A DNA stretch of 64,000 nucleotides. Source: Pedobacter ureilyticus. GTDB taxonomy: Bacteria; Bacteroidota; Bacteroidia; Sphingobacteriales; Sphingobacteriaceae. Positions within the stretch are counted from its first letter, which is position 1. Each line of letters begins with the position of its first letter. Made by a program: the position numbers and the translations under genes. The notes beneath the pieces are model-generated. The model was not told the DNA's origin, did no database searches, and saw nothing but the letters and a program-made list of their open reading frames with translations. The DNA lies in NCBI RefSeq assembly GCF_005925345.1, contig NZ_SSHJ01000003.1, positions 265,792 through 329,791 of the forward strand. The letters are read 5' to 3'. Below, in pieces: positions 17,176 to 25,646 of this stretch.

Positions 17176-17865
17176 ATGAAAAAGATGAAATCTAATAAAG
17201 CAAAGACCTCAAAGAAAGCCAATCAAAAAGCTGCAAAGAAACAACTAGAAAAAAGTTTAACTGAAAAGTTTTTGGAAGTCGTTAAGGGTTTAGGGCATAA
17301 TGCAGAAACTATTGGTACTGATGTTGCTAAGGCGAGCAAAGCTGTTGCTAAAAAACTTGCCAAAAAATTTACCGAAGTTAAGGAAGCAGTAGAGCATAAG
17401 ATCGAAGACATCGGCTCATCGAAAAAGCAAGTAGTAGCTAAAAAAATTAAAGCAGTAAAAAAAGATGGTCCTAAGCCAGTTAAAAAAACAGATAAATCTG
17501 CAAGTAAAATTGTGAAGAAAGCAGCAAAGAAAGCCAAACCGGTGGTAAGTAGCGTAAAAGTTGCCGCACTAGAAACTGAAGAAGAAGTGGCAAAGGCAGT
17601 AAAAAAGCCAGTTGAAAAAACTACAACTGTGGTTAAAACTACCCCCAAAAATGCTTCGGCTACTGTAAAACCGACAATTAGGAAAGCTACCACGGCTGCT
17701 AAAACTGCAATAAATAAGGCGGCAGACCAAGTTTCGGAAGCGAAGGCCACAGTTAAAAGGCAGGTGACAACTAAGGCTGTTTCACCAAAAGAGCCTGCCA
17801 AAGCTGGAGCAATTAAAACTAAAGCCCCGAGAGCAGCAGCGGTTAAAAAGACCAATGTTAAATAA
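17176..17865 (+). CDS. Histone H1-like lysine/alanine-rich protein
   Basis: 229 residues, more than half Lys, Ala, Val and Thr. Short PAK/AAKK/VKK repeats run through the whole chain (KKAKP, KKPVEKTTT, TVKPTIRKATTAAK, KAPRAAAVKKTNVK). Only about residues 25-85 look folded (a helical FLEVVKGLGHNAETIGTDVAKASKAV stretch). Such proteins bind DNA and compact it. Known relatives are the chlamydial Hc1/Hc2 and AlgP. It is flanked on the right by a terminator. Low complexity means homology is uncertain in detail. Confidence 0.75.
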   Translation: MKKMKSNKAKTSKKANQKAAKKQLEKSLTEKFLEVVKGLGHNAETIGTDVAKASKAVAKKLAKKFTEVKEAVEHKIEDIGSSKKQVVAKKIKAVKKDGPKPVKKTDKSASKIVKKAAKKAKPVVSSVKVAALETEEEVAKAVKKPVEKTTTVVKTTPKNASATVKPTIRKATTAAKTAINKAADQVSEAKATVKRQVTTKAVSPKEPAKAGAIKTKAPRAAAVKKTNVK

Positions 17866-17921
17866 TTGATTTTTGTTAATTTTTAATTAATCATAACTTA
17901 ACATTAAATTTTTCAATTTGG

Positions 17922-17945
17922 AAATCCCTTAATAGGGATTTTTTA
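17922..17945 (+). terminator. Intrinsic terminator after the histone-like gene
   Basis: 8-bp stem (AAATCCCT at 17922-17929 with AGGGATTT at 17934-17941), 4-base loop, and a T-run through 17945. It lies 57 bases past the stop and just before ppk1. Confidence 0.8.
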
Positions 17946-17955
17946 TGTTAACCTA

Positions 17956-20010
17956 ATGGCTAAAAAAAAGCTTCCTTTTTTAAATAGAGAACTCAGTTGG
18001 TTGTATTTTAACGAGCGTGTGCTGCAAGAGGCGGCAGACGAAACGGTGCCATTGATAGAACGTATCAAATTTCTTTCTATCTTTTCTTCAAATCTTGATG
18101 AGTTTTACCGCGTTAGGGTAGCGTCTTTAAACAGATTGGTTAACCTTAATGAGAAGGCAAAAGCTTTGTTGGGTTTTAACCCTAAGAAGGTACTTGATGA
18201 GATTAAAAACATTGTCGTAAAACTAGAGCGTCGTTTCGAAACGCTTTTTCAGGATATTCTAATTACCGAGTTGGCGCAAAAGCGGATATTTATCTTAAAT
18301 CATACACAGCTTAATGTTTCTCGTGGCGAGTTTGTTCGGCAACATTTTAGAGATAAAATTCTATCTAATTTGGTGCCGATTATGATTGATGTAAACAAGC
18401 CTTTTCCCGAGTTGAAAGACAGGGCTTTGTACTTTTTCGTTCAGCTCTCTAACAATTCTGGGAAAAATAAAAAATATGCAATTTTAGAACTTCCAGATAG
18501 TATTTCTAGGTTTTTGGTACTTCCAGAAACTAATGATTTAAAGTTTATCATCCTTTTAGAAGATATCATAAAATACTGTTTAGATGATATTTTTTATGTG
18601 TTTAATTACAAGGAAATACAGGCGTATTCTATCCAATTAACAAGAGATGCCGAATTAGATATTGATAAGAATGTAAGCGATAAGTTTATAGACGAGCTTC
18701 GCAAAAGCATTGATAAAAGGAAACGGGGCAAGCCAATGCGTTTACTTTACGATAGCGATATGCCTTTTGATATGTTGAGCTTTTTGGTGAGTAAGCTTAA
18801 AGTAGGTGCCGACGGCTTAATACCAGGGAATAAATATCATCGTTTTGGTGATTTTATAGCCTTCCCTAATGTGGGAGCAAAGGAATTGGAATATCCGCCT
18901 ATGCTGCCTCTAAAAGTAAAAAATCTACATAGAACTGAAAGTTTCTTTAAGAAAATTGCCGAAAAGGATTTTGTAGTGCATTTGCCTTATCAATCTTATG
19001 ATTATATCATTCTATTTTTAAGAGAAGCAGCCATTGATCCGAAAGTTACCGAAATTAACATCACTTTGTACCGTTTGGCCGAAAATTCTAAAGTAGTTAA
19101 CGCCTTAATTAACGCCGCTAAAAATGGTAAAGTAGTAAATTGCTTGGTAGAGCTAAAAGCCCGTTTTGACGAGAGTGCCAATATTTTTTGGACCAACCGA
19201 TTAATGGAAGAAGGCGTAAATGTAAACTATGGTTTAACCGATTTTAAAGTTCACTCTAAAATTTGTCTGGTTAAACGCATAGATAAGAGAAAAACGTCGT
19301 ATTATGCCAATTTAGCTACCGGAAACTTTAATGAAAAAACTGCACGTATCTATTGCGATCATAGTATTTTTACCTCAAAAACTGAAATCACTTCGGAACT
19401 GGTAAAATTGTTTGCCGCTTTAAATAAACGTACCGTAGCTAAAGGCTTTAAGCATTTAATAGTCTCTCCAATTGATTCTAGAAATAAATTTTACAGCTTA
19501 ATAGATAGAGAAATTAAAAATGCCAAGGCCGGCAAAGCCGCTTACATGATTCTAAAAGCAAATAGTTTGGCCGATGAGGGTATTGTAGAAAAACTTTACG
19601 AAGCGAGTAACGCAGGTGTGAAAATTAGACTAATTGTAAGGGGTATTTGCTGCTTGGTTCCTGGTGTGAAAGATTACAGCGAAAATATTACTGTTGTTAG
19701 TATAATAGATAGGTTTTTAGAACATGCCCGCGTATTTATTTTTGGAAATGGGGGCAAGGAAGAAATGTTTCTCTCTTCTGCCGATTTAATGTCTCGTAAT
19801 TTTGAACACCGAGTAGAAGTTGGTTTCCCAATTTTAGATGATGAGGTGAGACAGGAAATTAAAGATATTATTGATTTGCAGTTGCAGGATAATGTGAAAG
19901 CAAGAAATATCACCAAAACAAACGATAACAGATACCATAAAAATAGGCTCGCTACTAAGATAAGGTCTCAATACCAAGCTTATAGTTACCTAAAAAATAA
20001 ACATCAATAA
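17956..20010 (+). CDS. ppk1: Polyphosphate kinase 1
   Basis: 684 residues, the usual PPK1 length. It starts at the LNRELSWLYFNERVLQEA motif. Catalytic parts: the phospholipase-D-like half with VHSKICLV (the autophosphorylated His) and CRAT-type YANLATGNFNEKTARIY, then the second half with EHARVFIFGNGG (second His) and SADLMSRNFEHRVEVGFPI. It polymerises phosphate from ATP. Only one base separates it from the phosphatase gene downstream, giving the classic polyP make/break pair. Confidence 0.95.
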   Translation: MAKKKLPFLNRELSWLYFNERVLQEAADETVPLIERIKFLSIFSSNLDEFYRVRVASLNRLVNLNEKAKALLGFNPKKVLDEIKNIVVKLERRFETLFQDILITELAQKRIFILNHTQLNVSRGEFVRQHFRDKILSNLVPIMIDVNKPFPELKDRALYFFVQLSNNSGKNKKYAILELPDSISRFLVLPETNDLKFIILLEDIIKYCLDDIFYVFNYKEIQAYSIQLTRDAELDIDKNVSDKFIDELRKSIDKRKRGKPMRLLYDSDMPFDMLSFLVSKLKVGADGLIPGNKYHRFGDFIAFPNVGAKELEYPPMLPLKVKNLHRTESFFKKIAEKDFVVHLPYQSYDYIILFLREAAIDPKVTEINITLYRLAENSKVVNALINAAKNGKVVNCLVELKARFDESANIFWTNRLMEEGVNVNYGLTDFKVHSKICLVKRIDKRKTSYYANLATGNFNEKTARIYCDHSIFTSKTEITSELVKLFAALNKRTVAKGFKHLIVSPIDSRNKFYSLIDREIKNAKAGKAAYMILKANSLADEGIVEKLYEASNAGVKIRLIVRGICCLVPGVKDYSENITVVSIIDRFLEHARVFIFGNGGKEEMFLSSADLMSRNFEHRVEVGFPILDDEVRQEIKDIIDLQLQDNVKARNITKTNDNRYHKNRLATKIRSQYQAYSYLKNKHQ

Positions 20011-20011
20011 C

Positions 20012-20890
20012 ATGCTCAGATACGCCGCCATAGATATTGGATCTAATGCTGTACGATTATTAATTGCCGATATTAACCAAAACGATAGAAGCAGTACCTT
20101 CAAAAAAAACACGTTGGTACGGGTGCCGTTACGCTTAGGAGATGATGCGTTTTTAGATCAGGAATTATCTGATAAAAAAATTGATGATTTGGTAAAAACG
20201 ATGATCGCCTTTAGGAATTTAATGGATGTTTACCATGTTACAGATTATCTTGCCTGTGCAACATCGGCTATGCGTGAGGCTAAAAATGGTAAGCTGGTAA
20301 TCAAGAAAATTAAAGAATTGGCCAATATTGATATCGAAATTATTGAAGGTCAGCGGGAGGCTAGTATCATTTATTCTAATCATATAGAAGAGAACTTGGA
20401 TATTAAAAAAAGCTATTTATATATTGATGTTGGTGGTGGTAGCACCGAGTTATCAGTCTTCGTAAATAAACAACCCATAGCCTCAAAATCATTTAATTTG
20501 GGTACCATCCGTATTCTGGATAACCAGGATAAAGAAGAAACTTGGAATGAGATGAAAGATTGGATAAAGGAACACACTAAAGAACTAAAACAAGTTGTAG
20601 GTATTGGTACCGGCGGAAATATCAATAAATTGTTTCGCATGAGTGGCGAGAAAGATGATTTGCCGCTATCTTTTCTGAAACTTAGGAATATGTACAACGA
20701 GTTGAATAGTTATTCGCTCAAAGAACGTATTTCTATCTTAAAATTAAACCAAGACAGGGCAGATGTAATTATACCAGCTTGCGAAATTTATTTAACGGTA
20801 ATGAAATGGGCTGGCATTAAACAAATTTTTGTGCCTAAAGTTGGTATGGTTGATGGAATTATCAATCTCTTAATGGAAGAAAATTTGTAG
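20012..20890 (+). CDS. ppx: Exopolyphosphatase / guanosine pentaphosphatase (Ppx/GppA)
   Basis: 292 residues, the length of the short Ppx form (no C-terminal HD domain). The actin-like ATPase fold is seen in AAIDIGSNAVRLLIADI, LYIDVGGGSTELSVF and VVGIGTGGNINKLFR. Translationally close to ppk1 (one base gap). It would cleave terminal phosphates from polyphosphate or dephosphorylate pppGpp. The two activities cannot be separated by eye. Confidence 0.9.
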   Translation: MLRYAAIDIGSNAVRLLIADINQNDRSSTFKKNTLVRVPLRLGDDAFLDQELSDKKIDDLVKTMIAFRNLMDVYHVTDYLACATSAMREAKNGKLVIKKIKELANIDIEIIEGQREASIIYSNHIEENLDIKKSYLYIDVGGGSTELSVFVNKQPIASKSFNLGTIRILDNQDKEETWNEMKDWIKEHTKELKQVVGIGTGGNINKLFRMSGEKDDLPLSFLKLRNMYNELNSYSLKERISILKLNQDRADVIIPACEIYLTVMKWAGIKQIFVPKVGMVDGIINLLMEENL

Positions 20891-21133
20891 CCAACACATT
20901 TGTCAAGCCATCCTTATTCGTAGTTATAACTCCATTGTAGACCAAGATTTAGTCGAATTTTCGGGTAATTTGGTACAGGAATTAAGTATTTATCTGAGTA
21001 ACAACTTAACGCTGGGTTTGTTTATCAAACGTTAGCATATCCTCATGCCTAAACATTTAAAGTTTGATTTTAAATTATTAAAGGTAGGCCGGTATTATAT
21101 GATTTAACATATCATTAGTTAAGTAAACGTACG
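20891..21133. other. Spacer with no recognised element
   Basis: A 243-bp A/T-rich stretch between the polyphosphate pair and the small stress genes. I see no gene, repeat, terminator of good shape, or RNA motif. Confidence 0.5.
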
Positions 21134-21739
21134 ATGAAATCAAGTAAAATAATGCCCAAGCAGGAAATAGGCGGGCAAATGGATGTGATAGAGCAAATAT
21201 CTCTAGTGAATGAAGAAGCTGCAATAGATTTTTTTCTGATAGTTAGGGAGCGCTTGTTAGCTGTTAACAATTGGGGTAAGTTGGCTGGTACAGCGCTTTC
21301 TGCTTTTCAGCTTACCAATTCGTTTGGAAATCGTGTAGATCGGTTGGTAGAAATTGGAGATTATATAAAGATAGATATTCCTGGTCCGGGCACTGTTTTG
21401 GGTAGAGGATACGATTGGGTAAAGGTAGAGCAGGTTATCGAACATACGGAACCGGGGATGGAAAAGGTAGCAATAGTTGTAAAACCTGCTAACAATCCGC
21501 TATCTGGAAGTAGTGTAACTGCTCATTTTTTAACTCATGAGGCCAGTTCTACTTTTTTAATTAAACGTGTAGGAAGGCACATTTATGCTGAAGAGCACGG
21601 GCGAAATGAGCAGCCCAATGTTTATATGCCCAATACTATAGATAATTTAAGAAACATGCTGGTGGGCTGGGCGGCTGTACTTGGTTTTTCTTATCCACAA
21701 TGGAAAGCTTTAGTTAGAGGGTTGCTTCAAGGTAATTGA
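21134..21739 (+). CDS. Conserved hypothetical protein, SRPBCC/DUF1990-like layout uncertain
   Basis: 201 residues, soluble, no signal. It reads as an alpha/beta protein: a helical start (ISLVNEEAAIDFFLIVRERLLAVNNWGKLAGTALSAFQLTNSFG), then several strand-like segments (DYIKIDIPG, VEQVIEHTEPGMEKVAIVVKPANNP) and a C-terminal helix near a Trp-rich patch. The lay-out would fit a ligand-binding SRPBCC-like fold, but I do not recognise the family. It precedes two small genes typical of stress responses in Sphingobacteriaceae. Confidence 0.6.
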   Translation: MKSSKIMPKQEIGGQMDVIEQISLVNEEAAIDFFLIVRERLLAVNNWGKLAGTALSAFQLTNSFGNRVDRLVEIGDYIKIDIPGPGTVLGRGYDWVKVEQVIEHTEPGMEKVAIVVKPANNPLSGSSVTAHFLTHEASSTFLIKRVGRHIYAEEHGRNEQPNVYMPNTIDNLRNMLVGWAAVLGFSYPQWKALVRGLLQGN

Positions 21740-21914
21740 GTTAAAATATAGGGCTGTTATTTTAACGTATTTTGTGCGCTAGATACCTGTTTTTTTTAAT
21801 AGCTAAACCTTAAATCTTAATGTTTGTTGTGTTTTCAGGAAATGGATGAGATGAGTATGATGGGAATATTTGTTCTTGTTCATTTCCTTTAATCATACAT
21901 AATAAGATATAGAT

Positions 21915-22376
21915 ATGGAAACAACTTCAACAGGCAATGTGCTTAACGAATTAATTGAGTTAAATAACGACAGGGTAGCAGGTTTCGAAAAGGCCTTGGC
22001 AGATATAGATGATAGCAATTTAGATTTAAAGGAATTATTTCAAGAGTATTCGGCTCAGAGTCGAAGGTTTGGGCAAGAATTAACTGCTTTGGTTGCCGAT
22101 CATACTGTAGAGCCAGATACAGGCAATACCATAGCTGGAACATTGCATAGAGCTTGGATAGATGTGAAAGCATTATTCGGAGCTAATGATAGGGCCAGTA
22201 TTTTATCAGAGGCGGAAAGAGGCGAAGATGCCATCAAAAAAGCTTATAAGTTGGCGTTAACCGAAGGTGGCTTAACAGGAGTAGTATTGGATACTGTAAG
22301 CGATCAGGCTAAATTTATTCAAAAGTCTCATGATACCATTAAAGCACTTAGGGATATGGCTAAAGAGCTAAATTAA
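21915..22376 (+). CDS. PA2169-family four-helix-bundle protein (DUF2383)
   Basis: 153 residues, all helical. The pattern VLNELIELNNDRVAGFEKAL...DLKELFQEYSAQSRRFGQEL fits the DUF2383 ferritin-like family: long helices with Glu/His or Glu/Gln at ferritin-like positions, then LHRAWIDVKALF and LSEAERGEDAIKKAYKLAL. Such proteins are often found in stress-response genes. Followed by a small membrane protein. Confidence 0.8.
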   Translation: METTSTGNVLNELIELNNDRVAGFEKALADIDDSNLDLKELFQEYSAQSRRFGQELTALVADHTVEPDTGNTIAGTLHRAWIDVKALFGANDRASILSEAERGEDAIKKAYKLALTEGGLTGVVLDTVSDQAKFIQKSHDTIKALRDMAKELN

Positions 22377-22391
22377 GCTAATACATTAACT

Positions 22392-22697
22392 ATGAGAGAG
22401 GGATTATTTGTATCTAGGAATAAAACGGCCGCCGTAATTATTATTGGTGTTGCTGCAACCGCTGGCGTAGCTTTAGTTTATAGTGCTCCTAAAACAAGAG
22501 CTATTTGCCGTAGGCTGTTAGGTAACGTTATTAAGATGTTAAAGGGCAATACGGTAAGTTGCAAACAGCAAGTAGAAAATAAGGGTTGGGAAAATGATTT
22601 AGCGAATGCCGAGAAATTAAAAGGAGAGGTGAAGAAGAGAAAAGTCCCGGCAATTAAAGTTGCCTCAGCCAGCACAAACGCTTGGAAAGAAGATTGA
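22392..22697 (+). CDS. Small YtxH-like membrane protein
   Basis: 101 residues. A single hydrophobic segment (AAVIIIGVAATAGVALVYSA, about residues 14-33) is followed by a basic, polar tail (RAICRRLLGNVIKMLKGN). This matches the general shape of YtxH-type general-stress proteins. It lies 15 bp after the DUF2383 gene and ends before a strong terminator, so the pair is one unit. Confidence 0.65.
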   Translation: MREGLFVSRNKTAAVIIIGVAATAGVALVYSAPKTRAICRRLLGNVIKMLKGNTVSCKQQVENKGWENDLANAEKLKGEVKKRKVPAIKVASASTNAWKED

Positions 22698-22722
22698 TTT
22701 GAGAGCTATTTGAGGAGAGATG

Positions 22723-22767
22723 AGGTTGTATCACTATAAAACGATACAGCCTTTTCTTTTTTTCTTT
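22723..22767 (+). terminator. Intrinsic terminator of the small stress genes
   Basis: Stem GGTTGTATC (22724-22732) with GATACAGCC (22743-22751), 9 bp with one G-T pair, followed by a T-rich run to 22767. Strong shape on the plus strand. Confidence 0.85.
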
Positions 22768-22867
22768 TTTTGAGTTTAGCTAATTTCTAGTATGCTCGCG
22801 TTATTTCGTTAAAATAATATCTACCTATTTTAATTGCCGATACATACGTGTATGGTGTCTTGTAGGA

Positions 22868-22922
22868 AAAAAACAAACCCTCTTAATTTTTAAACTAAGA
22901 AGGTTTGTTGTGGAGCTGAAGG
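22868..22922 (-). terminator. Terminator hairpin joined to a 13-bp repeat (GTGGAGCTGAAGG)
   Basis: Imperfect 14-bp stem at 22872-22885 and 22896-22909 with a T-run on the minus strand (complement of 22867-22873). Directly beside it lies GTGGAGCTGAAGG (22910-22922), which recurs at 44483-44495 next to another minus-strand terminator. Read on the minus strand the motif is CCTTCAGCTCCAC, like the 3' acceptor of a tRNA or tmRNA. No complete tRNA is seen. Confidence 0.6.
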
Positions 22923-22951
22923 TGCCGGCATCCATGGCGTTTTTGATATCT

Positions 22952-23083
22952 TCAAAACCGTTTCTTGTGGTTTTTTTCGTAGTGTGCCACGGGAAATTTG
23001 AATGTTTTATCTATGTAAAAGACTCCTGCACGAAGCCATTTGATTTGAAAGAATGATATTATCCTTTTAGTTGATTCAGACAT
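22952..23083 (-). CDS. Small ORF, 43 residues, unknown
   Basis: ATG at 23083, stop TGA at 22952. The peptide begins MSESTKRIISFFQIKWLRAG, then VFYIDKTFKFPVAHYEKNHKKRF. It is too short for most gene lists. It is followed by the tRNA-like end and terminator at 22868-22922, which makes a short transcript plausible. No family recognised; it may also be the tail of a decayed gene. Confidence 0.3.
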   Translation of the reverse strand: MSESTKRIISFFQIKWLRAGVFYIDKTFKFPVAHYEKNHKKRF

Positions 23084-23222
23084 AGTTATTATTCACTTAA
23101 TTAATAGACAGTGCAAATGTTTTAAATATGATAACCCTTTAGTGTCTTGCTTTGAGATATTGTTACGAAATATTTTCTTTAACTTTTAACAATTCGAAAA
23201 TTGCTGTGATGTTAACACAAAC

Positions 23223-24305
23223 CTAAAATGAGCTCTGTTCAAGTTTTTTCAAAATCTCTCCCCATTCTTTTAATCCGTGGATAAGCAGTAGCACCTTAAC
23301 CATTGCTGCAAAAATCACAACCATAGCTACTAAGACTATTGTGATAGGAAATATCCCTGAAAAGCCAATGTTAACCAATAACATCGATATACAGAATGAT
23401 ACTATAAGAAAGGTTATTGATTTATGGTTCATGCCGATCTTCAGTAATAAATGATGTAGGTGCGACCTGTCTGGCATAAAAGGAGAGTATCCGTTTTTTA
23501 TTCTGCCCAGGTAAACTCGTATAGAATCTAAAACAGGAATTGAAAAATACGCTGCCATTATGATAAAGCCATATGAAGCATGTTCTTTAAAGAGCGGAGG
23601 TTTATTTTGCAATAGCTTTATTCCTAGTGTGATTAGCATAAAGCCTAAGAACAGTGCTCCAGAATCTCCCATGAATATTTTTTTTGGCGAAAAATTCTTT
23701 CTTAAAAAGCTGAGCAATGAACCTGCGAAAATAGTCCCGATCAATAGTAGATTTTGATTTTGGATATACAGACCGATGATACCCAGCAGTATAAAGCCTA
23801 GCAAGGAATAAGTGCCCGCAAGCCCATCAACTCCGTCAAACAAATTAATTGCATTAACAACACCGGTAATCACGATTATGGTTAAAAAATACTGCATCGC
23901 AATTCCCAGATGATAGACTCCCAATAATCCATAAAGCGATTCGATCCGTGTGCCAGATGCCGCAATTGAGATGGCCAGTAATAATTCCAATGCTAATTTA
24001 TAACTAGCCTTGATATCTTTTTGGTCATCTATACACCCCATGATTAGTAAAATAACAGACGTAGTAGAAATCATTAAATAATCTTCCACTATTTCAAACC
24101 TATCCGAGATTAAGATCGTTAAAATAGTGCTTATCGCAATCGATATGCCCCCTATTAAGGGGATAGGCAATAAATGGATTTTTCGGTAATTTGGTTTGTC
24201 AACCAAATTAAATTTAAAAGCGATACGGCTCAACACGGGTATCAATAACTGATTGATCATAAAGGCTACGGCGCCAATCCCGATAACGTACATTATAGTA
24301 TCCAT
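23223..24305 (-). CDS. Undecaprenyl-phosphate sugar phosphate transferase (WecA/MraY family)
   Basis: 360 residues, about ten membrane segments. The family signatures are visible: NAINLFDGVDGLAGTYSL (DDxxD-type Mg site and cytoplasmic loop), FMGDSGALFLGFML and the HH-containing PDRSHLHHLLLKIG. It would put the first sugar phosphate on undecaprenyl phosphate. It is the last gene of the EPS operon in transcription order, unusual for an initiating enzyme. An alternative is an accessory transferase for a second lipid-linked sugar. Confidence 0.9.
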   Translation of the reverse strand: MDTIMYVIGIGAVAFMINQLLIPVLSRIAFKFNLVDKPNYRKIHLLPIPLIGGISIAISTILTILISDRFEIVEDYLMISTTSVILLIMGCIDDQKDIKASYKLALELLLAISIAASGTRIESLYGLLGVYHLGIAMQYFLTIIVITGVVNAINLFDGVDGLAGTYSLLGFILLGIIGLYIQNQNLLLIGTIFAGSLLSFLRKNFSPKKIFMGDSGALFLGFMLITLGIKLLQNKPPLFKEHASYGFIIMAAYFSIPVLDSIRVYLGRIKNGYSPFMPDRSHLHHLLLKIGMNHKSITFLIVSFCISMLLVNIGFSGIFPITIVLVAMVVIFAAMVKVLLLIHGLKEWGEILKKLEQSSF

Positions 24306-24313
24306 AATAAATA

Positions 24314-25522
24314 TTATTTTTCGTAAAATAGGTTAGCATTTTGGAAATGGAACAATTGAAATTCAGATAATAGACTAGGTCTTAGCTTATTGATTTCAGA
24401 TCTGACATTACTTTTATTTTTGGTGCATAGCGCCTCTCTAATAAGAAGCTGATACTGTCCGGCAATAAAGCGCCATGTGTAACGTCTTGTCGCAATTGCT
24501 TTCATCTCATTAGCAATCTTGTTAAGGTTCTGCTGCCCCGTACTGTTCAATAAGTCTACTAATTCGTTCACAGACGAAAAATAGTGTGCCTTTGCTTCGG
24601 TTGTAGTGATGTTATAAGAGACTTTAAAAGCCAGTACGGGTAATCCTAAATACATTGCCTCAACAAGTGATGGATTAGTGCCACCAGCTGAATGTCCGTG
24701 GATATACAGTTCCGCATTTCCCCTTATCAAATCAATTTCTCTTTGGTTATAAATAGGATCAAGTAAGACAATATTCTTTACAGTAGCATACTCGTTTTTT
24801 AGTTTCCGTCCATATTCACTATTGTTCCAGTTGCCTACCATCACCAATGTTTTTTCCCTAATCTGTGAAAATGCTTCCAAAACCAAATGCACGTTGTTTT
24901 CTGGCTCTATACGACATACTTTTACACAATATGGTTCTTTTAAGAACGGATATTTTTGAAAATCATCTGCTACCGGTTCTACGGTTAAGGTATGATCTGC
25001 TCCATATTCAATAACTCTGCTGAGCGTTTTATAGCGTAAAGCGGTATAGTCCTGAATAGACTCGTTATCGGAAATGTCGATATGAGAGAATTTGACCGCA
25101 ATTTTTTCCGACCACCACAGAAATAATTTTGCCGCTAACGGCCATTTATCACGTTTCCATTCGATACCATCAATTGATATAATGATTTTTTTTCGGGTGA
25201 ATAAACGTATAAAAGGTAAAATCCAGGAACCGGCTACGCCCAAAATCAGCAGTACATCATTTTTCATTAAAGCATGGAGAATTGAAATCGTATCATAAGG
25301 AATACTTTGTATCCCATTTGCCTCCAAAGGAATATATTTTAATTGTGCGCCGCGAAAGGTCTTTAACCGATCTTCTTTTTTGTATTTTTTGCCAGAACAA
25401 TAAACCGTAAATCGGTATTGGTCGGATAACTCCGAAACCAAATGCTCAGCTAATGTTTCAAAACCACCGTATCTTGCTGGTAGTCCGACGGTACCAATAA
25501 TGGCTATTCTATTTTTTTCCAT
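24314..25522 (-). CDS. Glycosyltransferase with DUF1972 (rhamnosyltransferase-like)
   Basis: 402 residues. The N-terminus IAIIGTVGLPARYGGFETLAEHLV is the signature of the DUF1972 family of GT4-type glycosyltransferases. A C-terminal GT-B domain shows GHSAGGTNPSLVEAMYLGLPVLAFKV (the ESxG-like nucleotide-sugar site). Known members use dTDP-rhamnose to make the second sugar of a polysaccharide. Gap of 8 bp to the WecA-type gene downstream. Confidence 0.87.
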   Translation of the reverse strand: MEKNRIAIIGTVGLPARYGGFETLAEHLVSELSDQYRFTVYCSGKKYKKEDRLKTFRGAQLKYIPLEANGIQSIPYDTISILHALMKNDVLLILGVAGSWILPFIRLFTRKKIIISIDGIEWKRDKWPLAAKLFLWWSEKIAVKFSHIDISDNESIQDYTALRYKTLSRVIEYGADHTLTVEPVADDFQKYPFLKEPYCVKVCRIEPENNVHLVLEAFSQIREKTLVMVGNWNNSEYGRKLKNEYATVKNIVLLDPIYNQREIDLIRGNAELYIHGHSAGGTNPSLVEAMYLGLPVLAFKVSYNITTTEAKAHYFSSVNELVDLLNSTGQQNLNKIANEMKAIATRRYTWRFIAGQYQLLIREALCTKNKSNVRSEINKLRPSLLSEFQLFHFQNANLFYEK

Positions 25523-25646
25523 AACATTTCTTTTAAAGGTTATTCATCGTATGCCAAAAAGTGTGCAAAGTATGTTATCTATCTAAAAATCAGTTGTTTA
25601 TTTTCTTTGATGATGTTCTTTTTTCCATAAAATGGATTTTTATTTA

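Noticed and set aside
17223..17855. 210-codon hydrophobic ORF on the minus strand
   Set aside because: Exact shadow of the Lys/Ala-rich histone-like gene; antisense of Lys/Ala codons gives Phe/Leu/Ala-rich text.
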